Assembly (NCBI GenBank): GCA_947498765.1
Contig: CANMLG010000031.1
Location: forward strand, 40,009-104,008
Reading direction: 5' to 3'
Origin: an uncultured Aquimarina sp.
GTDB taxonomy: Bacteria > Bacteroidota > Bacteroidia > Flavobacteriales > Flavobacteriaceae
Length of the DNA: 64,000 nt
Positions within the stretch are counted from its first letter, which is position 1; the number at the start of each line of letters is the position of its first letter. Under the pieces are notes generated by a model, which did no database searches, was not told the origin of the DNA, and saw only the letters and a list, made by a program, of their open reading frames with translations. The position numbers were made by a program, and so were the translations under genes. Shown here piece by piece: positions 10,200 to 18,719 of this stretch.

Positions 10200-11354
10200 A
10201 TGAAATGGTTAAAAAATAGTATAAGATTAATTGTAATAATAGTGATAGCTATAATTCCGTTACTTTACATATTTGATTACGATTATATATTAAAAGGAGT
10301 TCGAGTCGTTTACTTTACAGGTCACACCACTGCCTATATTGACGATACCCCTCATTTTGAAACACATATTATAAAAAAAGGAACTACTCAAACTTTCCCT
10401 CTTCATAAAAACTACAATAAAGCAGCCGCTACAAAAAAGCTTACTACCATTAATAAACGACTAGGTACTATAGCCTTTTTAATTATTAAAAATGATAGTA
10501 TATGGTATGAAAATTATGTAAAAAACTACAATAGTTCTAGCCAAACTAATTCCTTTTCAATGGCAAAAAGCATCACCACAGCACTACTTTTTAAGGCCAT
10601 TGATGATGGCTTTATTCCTAACTTAAATACTCCAGTAACTACCTATTTCCCTCAACTTAAAGGTCCATTTGCTAACCAACTTACAGTAGGCAACTTATCC
10701 TCCATGTCCTCGGGTTTAAACTGGAATGAAAACTATATTAGTCCTTTTTCCATGACAGCCGAAGCCTATTACAGTACAGATATACAAGAACTTATTTTGG
10801 GTTTAAAAGTAAATGAGGCTCCTGGTAAATCTTTTAAATACCTAAGTGGAGCCACTCAATTATTGGCTATGTGTATCAAAAAAGCAATCAATCAACCCTT
10901 AGCGGATTATTTGAGCACTAGTTTTTGGCAACCTATGGGCATGCATTCAAATGCTTTATGGCAAATTGACGGAACCAAAAACAATATGGAAAAAGCCTAC
11001 TGCTGTATTGCCAGTAATGCTCGTGACTTTGGTCGTTTTGGACAATTATGGTTACATAATGGCTCTTGGAATCAGCAGCAACTCATTCCTAAAAAATTAG
11101 CTAAAGAAGCACAAACTCCACAATTTTCTAATGGACAAAACTATGGTTATGGGTTATGGCTAAGCAATTATAAAAACAAAAAAATAAGTTATATGCGAGG
11201 TATTTTAGGACAATATGTAATTTGCATTCCCGAAGATGATTTAATTATTGTTCGATTAGGCCACAAAAGAGATCTTCCAGATCTTAATAATAATTCAGGC
11301 ACTGATTTTACAACCTACATTGACGAAGCATACCAAATGCTAAAACTTAATTAA
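10200..11354 (+). CDS. serine hydrolase, class C beta-lactamase-like
   Basis: 384 residues with an N-terminal membrane anchor (residues 7-25) and an extracytoplasmic catalytic domain. The active-site SxxK is Ser120-Met-Ala-Lys123 in SFSMAKSITTALL. The second motif is probably Tyr-Leu-Ser-Gly in KYLSGATQLLA, and the third element lies near YMRGILGQY. The family includes esterases, D-aminopeptidases and DD-peptidases, and this member is unlikely to be a true antibiotic resistance enzyme. It lies 53 bp after the T9SS protein and 15 bp before the exonuclease on the same strand. Confidence 0.88.
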   Translation: MKWLKNSIRLIVIIVIAIIPLLYIFDYDYILKGVRVVYFTGHTTAYIDDTPHFETHIIKKGTTQTFPLHKNYNKAAATKKLTTINKRLGTIAFLIIKNDSIWYENYVKNYNSSSQTNSFSMAKSITTALLFKAIDDGFIPNLNTPVTTYFPQLKGPFANQLTVGNLSSMSSGLNWNENYISPFSMTAEAYYSTDIQELILGLKVNEAPGKSFKYLSGATQLLAMCIKKAINQPLADYLSTSFWQPMGMHSNALWQIDGTKNNMEKAYCCIASNARDFGRFGQLWLHNGSWNQQQLIPKKLAKEAQTPQFSNGQNYGYGLWLSNYKNKKISYMRGILGQYVICIPEDDLIIVRLGHKRDLPDLNNNSGTDFTTYIDEAYQMLKLN

Positions 11355-11369
11355 TTTACCACGCACCAA

Positions 11370-12083
11370 ATGCACACTCAATTACAATTAGAGCATGTAT
11401 TATTTTTAGATATTGAAACGGTTCCACAAGAAGAAAACTTTAACGCACTCTCTGAAAATTTACAAGAATTATATGCTCAAAAAACACAATACCAGCGTAA
11501 AGATGATTTTACCGCTGAAACATTTTATGACCGTGCAGGTATTTGGGCCGAATTTGGCAAAATAATCTGCATTTCTGTCGGCTATTTCATTAACAACAAC
11601 TCCAAAAGACAATTTAGGGTCACCTCTTTTTATGGCAAAGAAAAAAAATTACTTAAAGAGTTTAAACAATTAATAGAAACCCATTTTAACAAAAAACACC
11701 ATCTACTTTGCGCCCATAATGGCAAAGAATTTGACTTTCCCTACATTGCCCGACGTATGATTATTAATGAAATCACTTTGCCAGAAAAACTTAATTTATT
11801 TGGCAAAAAACCTTGGGAAATTTCCCATTTAGACACCTTAGAATTATGGAAATTTGGCGACTACAAACACTATACATCATTAAAACTACTCACCACTATT
11901 CTAAACATCCCATCACCTAAAGATGACATTGATGGCAGCCAAGTAAAAGACGTTTTTTATAACGAAAAAAATATTGATCGCATAGTTACTTATTGTGAAA
12001 AAGACACCGTTGCTGTAGCTCAAATTCTTTTAAAATTTAAACAGCAACCTTTACTAAAGCTTGATGAAATCATTTCGATATAG
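11370..12083 (+). CDS. predicted 3'-5' exonuclease, PolB-exonuclease-like
   Basis: 237 residues of the DnaQ-like fold. FLDIETVPQ holds the DxE metal ligands (ExoI). LLCAHNGKEFDFPYIARRM is the ExoII block with its Asp, HLDTLELWKFGDY follows, and YCEKDTVAVAQIL is the ExoIII block with the last acidic residue. This matches the DNA_pol_B_exo2 family of stand-alone exonucleases of unknown cellular role. It is probably co-transcribed with the serine hydrolase upstream. Confidence 0.9.
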   Translation: MHTQLQLEHVLFLDIETVPQEENFNALSENLQELYAQKTQYQRKDDFTAETFYDRAGIWAEFGKIICISVGYFINNNSKRQFRVTSFYGKEKKLLKEFKQLIETHFNKKHHLLCAHNGKEFDFPYIARRMIINEITLPEKLNLFGKKPWEISHLDTLELWKFGDYKHYTSLKLLTTILNIPSPKDDIDGSQVKDVFYNEKNIDRIVTYCEKDTVAVAQILLKFKQQPLLKLDEIISI

Positions 12084-12157
12084 GCATTAAATGCGCATTA
12101 ATACTTATTCCATAAAATAAATTAACTTACACCTAATAACATTAAGCTATAATTTTG

Positions 12158-13828
12158 ATGGATACCACACTTAAAGTCTCCAACCTATCTGTTTCTTTTA
12201 ACAACAGAAACGTACTACACAACATCTCTTTTAAGCTACCTGCTAATAGTATTTTAGGAGTTGTTGGCGAATCTGGAAGTGGAAAATCGGTAACTTCATT
12301 AGCTATTATGGGGCTTTTACCAAACAAAATTGCTCAAATAACTTCTGGTAACATTCAATTTTTAGGAACTGATATTACCAATTACACATTTGAGCAATTC
12401 AAAACAATTCGTGGCAATGACATTGGTATGATTTTTCAAGAACCTATGAGCGCGTTAAACCCTTCAATGAAATGTGGCCCCCAAGTCGCAGAGGTATTAA
12501 AAACTCATACGGATTTCACTACCCAAATCATTAAACAAGAAGTCTTGGCGTTATTTAAAAAAGTAAGACTTCCCAATATTGACCGCATTTACAACTCCTA
12601 CCCTCATGAATTAAGTGGTGGTCAAAAACAACGAATTGTTATTGCTATGGCTATAGCCTGTAAACCTAAGTTACTAATTGCCGACGAACCTACTACTGCA
12701 TTAGATGTTACAGTACAAAAAGAAATTATCGCACTATTAAAAGAATTGCAACAACAACAGCAAATGAGTATCATGTTTATTTCACATGATTTAGCTCTGG
12801 TTGCCGATATTGCCGATACTACCATGGTAATGTATCAGGGTAAATTAATTGAACACCAAACGACAGCACAACTCTTTAACAATCCAAAAGCTGATTACAC
12901 TAAAGCTTTAATATATGCCAGACCATCATTAAAAGAACGTTTACTAAGATTACCTACTATTAATGATTTTTTAAACAATATTCCAAATAGTAAGATCATT
13001 ACTGCTTCTGAAAGACAAGCTAAACAGCAAAAATTATATGCGCAACAACCTCTTCTAGAAATTGAAAATGCTTCAAAAACATTTTTTACCAAAACAGGTT
13101 GGTTTACTAAAACCGAATTTAAAGCAGTTAACATGGTAAGTTTTTCCATTTACGAAGGAGAAACACTTGGTTTAGTTGGCGAATCCGGTTGCGGAAAATC
13201 CACCCTAGGAAATTTAATTTTACAACTTACCAAAGCAGACACAGGAAGTATAAAATACCGCGGTATAGATATCACATCGCTTTCGCGAAAAAAGATGCTT
13301 GATTTTAGAAAGGAAATCCAACTTATATTTCAAGATCCTTTTGCTAGTTTAAATCCACGAATGACTATTGGAAAAGCCATTATGGAACCCATGAAGGCAC
13401 ACAAGCTTTATAGTAACGACAAAAAGCGAAAAGAAAAAACCATTGAATTATTAGAGCGTGTTGGGTTGGGGGCAGAATATTTTAATCGATATCCTCATGA
13501 GTTTAGTGGTGGACAACGTCAACGAATAGGCATAGCCCGAACTATTGCTCTACAACCTAAACTAATTATTTGTGATGAATCTGTGAGCGCCTTAGATATA
13601 TCAGTACAAGCGCAAGTCCTTAATTTATTGAATGAATTAAAGGAACGCTACCGTTTTACTTATATCTTTATATCTCATGATCTAGCTGTAGTAAAATACA
13701 TGGCAGACCAGTTACTAGTAATGAATCAAGGGCAAATTGAAGAACATGGTGATGCCGATGAAATTTATGCTAATCCAACAAAAAAGTATACACAAAAACT
13801 TATTGATGCTATTCCTAAAGGGGTTTAA
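12158..13828 (+). CDS. ABC transporter, two fused ATP-binding domains (dipeptide/oligopeptide type)
   Basis: 556 residues; a TTG directly before the ATG also allows a one-codon-longer start. It holds two complete nucleotide-binding domains of the DppD/DppF kind in one chain. The first has Walker A GESGSGKSVTS, signature LSGGQKQR and Walker B LLIADEPTTALD. The second has GESGCGKSTLG, FSGGQRQR and LIICDESVSALD, where Glu-Ser replaces the more usual Glu-Pro after the catalytic Glu. Layout is like YejF/GsiA. No permease or binding-protein gene is adjacent, so the substrate cannot be read from context. Confidence 0.95.
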   Translation: MDTTLKVSNLSVSFNNRNVLHNISFKLPANSILGVVGESGSGKSVTSLAIMGLLPNKIAQITSGNIQFLGTDITNYTFEQFKTIRGNDIGMIFQEPMSALNPSMKCGPQVAEVLKTHTDFTTQIIKQEVLALFKKVRLPNIDRIYNSYPHELSGGQKQRIVIAMAIACKPKLLIADEPTTALDVTVQKEIIALLKELQQQQQMSIMFISHDLALVADIADTTMVMYQGKLIEHQTTAQLFNNPKADYTKALIYARPSLKERLLRLPTINDFLNNIPNSKIITASERQAKQQKLYAQQPLLEIENASKTFFTKTGWFTKTEFKAVNMVSFSIYEGETLGLVGESGCGKSTLGNLILQLTKADTGSIKYRGIDITSLSRKKMLDFRKEIQLIFQDPFASLNPRMTIGKAIMEPMKAHKLYSNDKKRKEKTIELLERVGLGAEYFNRYPHEFSGGQRQRIGIARTIALQPKLIICDESVSALDISVQAQVLNLLNELKERYRFTYIFISHDLAVVKYMADQLLVMNQGQIEEHGDADEIYANPTKKYTQKLIDAIPKGV

Positions 13829-14196
13829 CACATCTTGAATTGTAAAAAATACTAATTGCGGGATGAAATATTTCTAACGAATAATAGATTAACCTAAAAG
13901 AAATACTTTTTTAATAAGAAACAACATTCCAGAAAGAAACTCCATAGAATCACTTTTAACTTTTGGAGAAGAAATTACTTTACTATTATCTTGTCTTGTA
14001 TTTTGTATTGATGCTGTTACTGTGTGGTTTACTATCGTTCCTTCCATTTAAAAAATATTGGTGGTTATTACTTTAGAGCAGCAATATATAAAAAAATATA
14101 CTTTATTTTCGATAAAAAGCACTAAAAATCGACAAAACGCATAATTTTTTAACATTTACTAACAAAATTATAGTAAAAACTGTTTTTTTTTAAGAT
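13829..14196. other. intergenic region with one candidate small ORF
   Basis: 368 bp between the ABC gene and scoB, both of which end here. The only coding-like feature is the 52-codon minus-strand ORF given separately. On the minus strand TAATTTTG at 14163-14170 fits the -7 consensus and would give that ORF a leader of about 110 nt. The rest is low-complexity AT-rich sequence. Confidence 0.5.
13889..14047 (-). CDS. candidate small protein, 52 residues
   Basis: It begins MEGTIVNHTVTAS, has a polar middle rich in Ser, Lys and Asn, and ends with a hydrophobic and basic segment, FLSGMLFLIKKVFLLG, that could be an amphipathic or membrane-touching helix. It sits alone in the gap, has an A-rich region directly upstream of its ATG, and a -7-like TAATTTTG about 115 bp upstream. 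I do not recognise a family. It could also be a chance ORF; conservation in related genomes would decide. Confidence 0.4.
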   Translation of the reverse strand: MEGTIVNHTVTASIQNTRQDNSKVISSPKVKSDSMEFLSGMLFLIKKVFLLG

Positions 14197-14856
14197 TTAT
14201 TGGTCTATAGCAATTTTTTTTAACGAATCCGAAATATACAATTTTCCGCTTGTAACACTTCTCACCGTTTTAACAGATACATTAGGCGCAATTTCGGTAA
14301 GTAAAAAACCTTCAGGTGTAATTTCAAACACTCCGTAGTTAGTCACCACCTTTTGAACACATTGCACACCGGTTAATGGCAAAGTACATTTATCTAATAA
14401 TTTAGAATTTCCATTTCTACTAGTATGCATCATAGCTACTATGATTTTTTTGGCACTAGCTACTAAATCCATCGCACCTCCCATTCCTTTAACTAATTTA
14501 CTAGGAATTTTCCAATTAGCAATATCGCCATTTGAAGAAATTTCCATAGCCCCTAGTACTGTTAAATCAACATGCTGTCCCCTTATCATATCAAAGCTAG
14601 TGGCTGAATCAAAAAACGATGCTCCAGGTAAAGCGGTTACCGTTTGCTTACCTGCATTAATTAAATCAGCATCTTCTGCTCCTTCAAAGGGAAATGGCCC
14701 CATACCCAGTAAACCATTTTCGCTATGAAAAGCTACTGACATATTTTTAGGCACATAGTTAGCCACTAAAGTAGGTATTCCAATTCCTAAATTGACATAA
14801 TAACCATCCTGTAACTCTTGGGCTATTCGCTTTGCAATTCCTTGTTTATCTAACAT
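14197..14856 (-). CDS. scoB: 3-oxoacid CoA-transferase subunit B
   Basis: 219 residues. Together with subunit A it transfers CoA between succinyl-CoA (or acetyl-CoA) and 3-oxoacids such as acetoacetate. DGYYVNLGIGIPT is near the N-terminus. HSENGLLGMG is the family signature, and its Glu forms the glutamyl-CoA intermediate. The C-terminus LLTEIAPNVSVKTVRSVT is also typical. It is separated from scoA by the peroxiredoxin gene and a terminator-like hairpin (14877-14904), so it may depend on read-through or its own promoter. Confidence 0.93.
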   Translation of the reverse strand: MLDKQGIAKRIAQELQDGYYVNLGIGIPTLVANYVPKNMSVAFHSENGLLGMGPFPFEGAEDADLINAGKQTVTALPGASFFDSATSFDMIRGQHVDLTVLGAMEISSNGDIANWKIPSKLVKGMGGAMDLVASAKKIIVAMMHTSRNGNSKLLDKCTLPLTGVQCVQKVVTNYGVFEITPEGFLLTEIAPNVSVKTVRSVTSGKLYISDSLKKIAIDQ

Positions 14857-14876
14857 AATTACAATTACATATAATA

Positions 14877-14904
14877 AAGCCTAGCGCAAAATTACACTAG
14901 GCTT
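14877..14904 (-). terminator. rho-independent terminator after the peroxiredoxin gene
   Basis: Perfect 8-bp stem AAGCCTAG/CTAGGCTT with a 12-nt loop. In the minus direction it is followed by TTTATTAT. It lies between the peroxiredoxin stop and the scoB start. Confidence 0.65.
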
Positions 14905-14914
14905 AAAATTTATA

Positions 14915-15550
14915 TTAATCTGGCATTGGAGTGGTTCGCAAATAAGGTTTAATTACTTTATGTCCTTTGGGAAATAATGATGGAATATCTTCTGTTTTAA
15001 CTGCTGGTGATACTACGCAATCATCACCATGCTTCCAGTTAGCTGGTGTAGCTAATTTTCTGTAAGCGGTTAATTGTAATGAATCAATAACACGGATGAT
15101 TTCATCAAAATTTCTTCCTGTTGAAGCTGGATATACAATAATTAACTTAATTTTTTTATCATCACCGATAATAAATACAGACCTTACCGTTAGTGTGTTA
15201 TCCGCATTTGGATGAATCATATCGTATAAATCTGATACTTTTCGGTCTTCATCAGCTATAATAGGAAAATTTACTGTGGTATCCTGAGTTTCATTAATAT
15301 CATCAATCCACCCCATATGAGAATCTACCCCATCAACACTTAATGCTGCTACTTTTACATTTCTTTTTTTAAACTGATCTGAGTATTTTGCTACTGTACC
15401 TAATTCTGTAGTACATACAGGTGTATAATCTGCGGGATGTGAAAACAACACTCCCCAACTATCTCCAAGCCATTCATGAAAATTAATTTCACCTTGCGAA
15501 GTCTTTGCGGTAAAATCAGGAGCAACATCTCCCAGTCTTAATACTGCCAT
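14915..15550 (-). CDS. 1-Cys peroxiredoxin (Prx6 type)
   Basis: 211 residues, a cytoplasmic peroxidase for H2O2 and organic peroxides. The peroxidatic Cys46 lies in HPADYTPVCTTELG, with the conserved Thr and Pro before it. The long C-terminal extension (WKHGDDCVVSPAV, FPKGHKVIKPYLR) is characteristic of Prx6. The other visible Cys, in GDDC, is not a standard resolving position. It sits between scoA (18 bp upstream) and scoB, an unusual interruption of a two-subunit enzyme. Confidence 0.95.
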   Translation of the reverse strand: MAVLRLGDVAPDFTAKTSQGEINFHEWLGDSWGVLFSHPADYTPVCTTELGTVAKYSDQFKKRNVKVAALSVDGVDSHMGWIDDINETQDTTVNFPIIADEDRKVSDLYDMIHPNADNTLTVRSVFIIGDDKKIKLIIVYPASTGRNFDEIIRVIDSLQLTAYRKLATPANWKHGDDCVVSPAVKTEDIPSLFPKGHKVIKPYLRTTPMPD

Positions 15551-15568
15551 AATTTATTTTTTTAAAAG

Positions 15569-16273
15569 TTATTTTTTTAATTCTGATAGGGTTAATTGCT
15601 CGATTGGTTTTATATAGTTTTCTCCTCTAAAAATCCGTTGAACAAATATCCCTGGCACATGAATTTGATTAGGGTCTAAACTACCTATTGGAACAAGCTC
15701 TTCTACCTCAGCAACATTTATTCTTGCCGCTCCACACATCGGCAAATTAAAATTGCGTGCCGTGGCTTTAAAAATTAAATTCCCGGCCTCGTCCCCTTTC
15801 CATGCTTTGATAAATGAGTAGTCGGCATTAAAGGCTTTTTCTAACACATACATTTTATCATTAAATTCACGAGTTTCTTTTCCATTAGCAACTTCAGTGC
15901 CGTAGCCTGCCGGTGTATAAAATGCAGGAATTCCTGCTTTAGCAGCTCTACATCGCTCTGCTAATGTTCCTTGTGGTGTTAAATCGACTTCTAATTCACC
16001 TGATAACATTTGGCGTTCAAATTCTTTATTCTCCCCAACATAAGATGCTATCATCTTTTTTATTTGCTTCTGCTTCAACAACAAGCCTAAACCAAAATCA
16101 TCTACTCCTGCATTATTTGAAATACATGTAAGCCCAGCGATTTTAAGATCAACCAATGCTGCTATAGCGTTTTCGGGAATACCACATAATCCAAAACCAC
16201 CAAGCATTAAAGTCATATTAGCTGTAACACCTTTTAATGCTTCACTTACATCTGCTACTTTTTTATTTATCAT
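15569..16273 (-). CDS. scoA: 3-oxoacid CoA-transferase subunit A
   Basis: 234 residues, partner of the subunit B gene at 14197-14856. [16 protein letters not shown] at about residue 21 is the subunit A signature (glycine-rich CoA-site motif). [17 protein letters not shown] and [16 protein letters not shown] are further family blocks. It is the first gene of a scoA-prx-scoB run. I saw no strict TAnnTTTG motif in the 129 bp upstream. Confidence 0.93.
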   Translation of the reverse strand: MINKKVADVSEALKGVTANMTLMLGGFGLCGIPENAIAALVDLKIAGLTCISNNAGVDDFGLGLLLKQKQIKKMIASYVGENKEFERQMLSGELEVDLTPQGTLAERCRAAKAGIPAFYTPAGYGTEVANGKETREFNDKMYVLEKAFNADYSFIKAWKGDEAGNLIFKATARNFNLPMCGAARINVAEVEELVPIGSLDPNQIHVPGIFVQRIFRGENYIKPIEQLTLSELKK

Positions 16274-16342
16274 AGAAAACGAATAAATATATATATATTA
16301 AAAATACAAAAATTAAAAAGGCCTTTTCATAATAATATCAAA

Positions 16343-16371
16343 AAAAGAGGCTGCAAATTGCAGCCTCTTTT
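16343..16371 (-). terminator. strong rho-independent terminator after the beta-helix gene
   Basis: 12-bp perfect stem AAAAGAGGCTGC/GCAGCCTCTTTT with a 5-nt loop AAATT, followed in the minus direction by a T run. Confidence 0.85.
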
Positions 16372-16402
16372 AAACTATTTTCATAAGCTATTCTAACTTT
16401 GT

Positions 16403-18325
16403 TTATTCTTTTATCACTTTGATTACTTTTGCTTTATTTTCCAAACTTAGCAAAGTTAACATATAAACACCCTGACTATAATTAGACATGTCAATTACAA
16501 TACTGTTTAATTCATTAACTAAAGGAATTGTTTGTAACACAACCCCATTACTATCAGAAACATTAATTGAAGCTAAAGCAGTTAATTCTTCTGATTCCAA
16601 TGTGATACTATCAATTGTTGGATTTGGATATGCTTTAATTTTTACATTAACGCCATTTTCCAATTCTTTAGCTCCAGATACCACACCCCAATTAAATGTT
16701 TCCCAACCTCTGACTTGGTCGGCACTAGCTATTAAAGGCTTATTTACAGTATTTATCCTAGCAGATAGGTATTTATTATTAAAAGCTTTTAACGCAACCC
16801 TATTATTACCCCTACTCTCCCAAGTAAAAGTTTCCCAACCTCTTCTATTATTTGTTGAGGCTAGTAATTGTGATTCTTCATTTATTCTTGCTTGCACATA
16901 TTGATTAGTTGCTCGAGCCTTTAAAAACACTTTACCATTACCTGCATCTTCAACTAAAAATTGTTCCCATGTCCCCACTCTACTTCTATTTGCCCTTAAA
17001 GGAACTCTATCAACATTTCTTTCTGCTACTACATAATCTCCTCTACCTTGATTTGCTTTTAACCAAATTGTTTTTCCTATTGGTATGCCATTTGATGCAT
17101 TTGTTGGATTTGGAGTCGGCGAAGCTACAGGTGCTTGTGGAGGTCTTGGCGTATTACCATTACCTCTTCTTAAAGCATAAAGAGTGCCTCCAGATGGTCT
17201 AGAATTTGATAATTCAGAAGGATCTCCATACCCCCTAAAGGTATAAACCTTATTAGACCCAGATCTTCTTTTTCTACCATCCCTATCTGTAGCATCGTTA
17301 TTGTAAATTATATTATTTGGACCTGGTTCATCGTGCCCAAATCGAGCTCCTCCAGTAGCAAATGCATTCCATGACCTCCAACGTAAACTTGTTATTTTAT
17401 TTTTTTCAATTAAGTTATTTCCTCTGTCCCCGTTATGAAAATTAACATCCACTTCTAAATCACACTCATAGACTACATTATAGCGTGCAGCACCTTGTAA
17501 TACAAAATGCCTTAATCTTTTCACCGTTTCATTATAGTATAATCCATTTTGACCTTGAATTAGGTAATATCCCTCGCCTCCACCACCTTTATTGGCAGAT
17601 GTATCAAAAACATTATTTCTGCAGGTAATATGCTTACCATTTACTTCTATTGGATTAGTTCCCGAATTTCTAAATACACAATTATCTATCCATGAATTTT
17701 CAGTATTTCTTGAAATATCAATAAACTGAACATACAAGTTATTTTTTCCACTTGGGTTATTTTTCCAACAGTTTCCACAATGTCTATTTGTTGGGTTATT
17801 TCTATCATCATTAATTACTGTTCCTGAAGGCAATACAAGCTCTACACTTAAATCTTCTAAGCCTGCTCTTTTGACCCCATTAAAAACAAACAATATTTTT
17901 TCTCTCCTGTTATTCGTTTCTCGTAATCTAGATCTAAGTTTAACCCCATTTTTACTTTGTCCTCTTAATCTTACATTCGACTTCATTCGGAAAGTTTTTG
18001 TCCCTAAATTATAGGTTCCATTTTTTAACAAAACAACTCCTCCTCCTGATCTATTCGACATTTGATCAATAGCTTTTTGGATATCGTCATTAGGCCCGAT
18101 TTCGACTCTATTTCTAAAATTATTTCTTAATGGAATCCCCCCTTGTACACCAGCAGTAGCCCATATTCTCATGTCTGGGTATCTCCTATCAAATTTTGAG
18201 TTATCAAATTCCCAACCTGGATCTCCAATTTGTTGAGCTTGTATAGAATTAAAAGTAATAGCTAATAAAAAAACAATAGCCACTGGAGCGTTTGTTACTT
18301 TTTTAAAAAAGTTAATTAATTTCAT
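16403..18325 (-). CDS. secreted right-handed beta-helix protein with fascin-like domain and T9SS type A sorting signal
   Basis: 640 residues. Signal peptide ends near ...FNSIQAQ (residue 31). Residues 70-370 are a pectate-lyase-like parallel beta-helix (GGGVVLLKNGTYNLG, NSWIDNCVFRNSG, then repeated N-N-I/V rungs such as NIIYNND). After a Pro/Asn linker, residues 425-555 form a beta-trefoil of the fascin-like type with three similar turns: GTWEQFLVED, GWETFTWES and GWETFNWGV. The last 75 residues (KAYPNPTIDSITLES ... SQGVYMLTLL) are the T9SS type A sorting domain. The architecture resembles secreted algal-polysaccharide lyases and hydrolases of marine Flavobacteriia. The catalytic residues and substrate are not identified. 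Confidence 0.82.
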   Translation of the reverse strand: MKLINFFKKVTNAPVAIVFLLAITFNSIQAQQIGDPGWEFDNSKFDRRYPDMRIWATAGVQGGIPLRNNFRNRVEIGPNDDIQKAIDQMSNRSGGGVVLLKNGTYNLGTKTFRMKSNVRLRGQSKNGVKLRSRLRETNNRREKILFVFNGVKRAGLEDLSVELVLPSGTVINDDRNNPTNRHCGNCWKNNPSGKNNLYVQFIDISRNTENSWIDNCVFRNSGTNPIEVNGKHITCRNNVFDTSANKGGGGEGYYLIQGQNGLYYNETVKRLRHFVLQGAARYNVVYECDLEVDVNFHNGDRGNNLIEKNKITSLRWRSWNAFATGGARFGHDEPGPNNIIYNNDATDRDGRKRRSGSNKVYTFRGYGDPSELSNSRPSGGTLYALRRGNGNTPRPPQAPVASPTPNPTNASNGIPIGKTIWLKANQGRGDYVVAERNVDRVPLRANRSRVGTWEQFLVEDAGNGKVFLKARATNQYVQARINEESQLLASTNNRRGWETFTWESRGNNRVALKAFNNKYLSARINTVNKPLIASADQVRGWETFNWGVVSGAKELENGVNVKIKAYPNPTIDSITLESEELTALASINVSDSNGVVLQTIPLVNELNSIVIDMSNYSQGVYMLTLLSLENKAKVIKVIKE

Positions 18326-18411
18326 TTGATTAAGATTTGTTGTTTTTCAAGCAATCTTTTTTAGATTCAAATTACCTAAGTGTAATTTATTTCACCAATA
18401 AAGACTATAAA

Positions 18412-18419
18412 CAAATCTA
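18412..18419 (-). promoter_or_regulatory. -7 promoter element of the beta-helix gene
   Basis: Minus-strand TAGATTTG fits TAnnTTTG, about 87 bp before the ATG. No well-spaced TTG was found, so the promoter may need an activator. Confidence 0.45.
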
Positions 18420-18594
18420 AAGACTCGAACCTCTTAAATTAACTACATAAGGAAAGTACTTACAAATTATATCTCCTTTCAGGGACATAAGTACCAAAAA
18501 ACTATAATTAACATATTTTTAACGATAATTGAGTTTTTGATAAATTTTATATATCCGCTTAAGTAACATTTTCTAAGATTAACCACTAATGCAA

Positions 18595-18641
18595 AATAAT
18601 TAAAATCTATTTAATTTAAAAATTAATAGATTTTAATTATT
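18595..18641. repeat. 17-bp perfect AT-only-core inverted repeat
   Basis: Left arm AATAATTAAAATCTATT (18595-18611), right arm its exact reverse complement (18625-18641), 13-nt loop. It has no G/C clamp typical of terminators and lies upstream of the promoter motif of the beta-helix gene, so a protein-binding site or a cruciform is as likely as a transcript hairpin. Confidence 0.6.
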
Positions 18642-18649
18642 AAAAAAGC

Positions 18650-18678
18650 AAAAAGCATCCAATAAATGGATGCTTTTT
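18650..18678 (-). terminator. rho-independent terminator after the PBP1A gene
   Basis: 11-bp perfect stem AAAAAGCATCC/GGATGCTTTTT, 7-nt loop, with a T run on leaving the stem in the minus direction. Confidence 0.8.
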
Positions 18679-18719
18679 AAAACTTTAAAATTGTTTATAC
18701 TAGTTAATTAATGAACAAA

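Larger units (their letters stand above)
18326..18719. other. intergenic region between PBP1A and the beta-helix gene
   Basis: 394 bp, both flanking genes on the minus strand. From right to left it holds the PBP1A terminator (18650-18678), an all-AT 17-bp inverted repeat (18595-18641) and a -7 promoter motif for the beta-helix gene (18412-18419). I see no ORF. Confidence 0.7.

Noticed and set aside
16909-17202. 97-codon ORF opposite the beta-helix gene
   Set aside because: Leu/His/Tyr-rich reverse-frame shadow of Asn/Arg/Gly codons in a well supported secreted protein.
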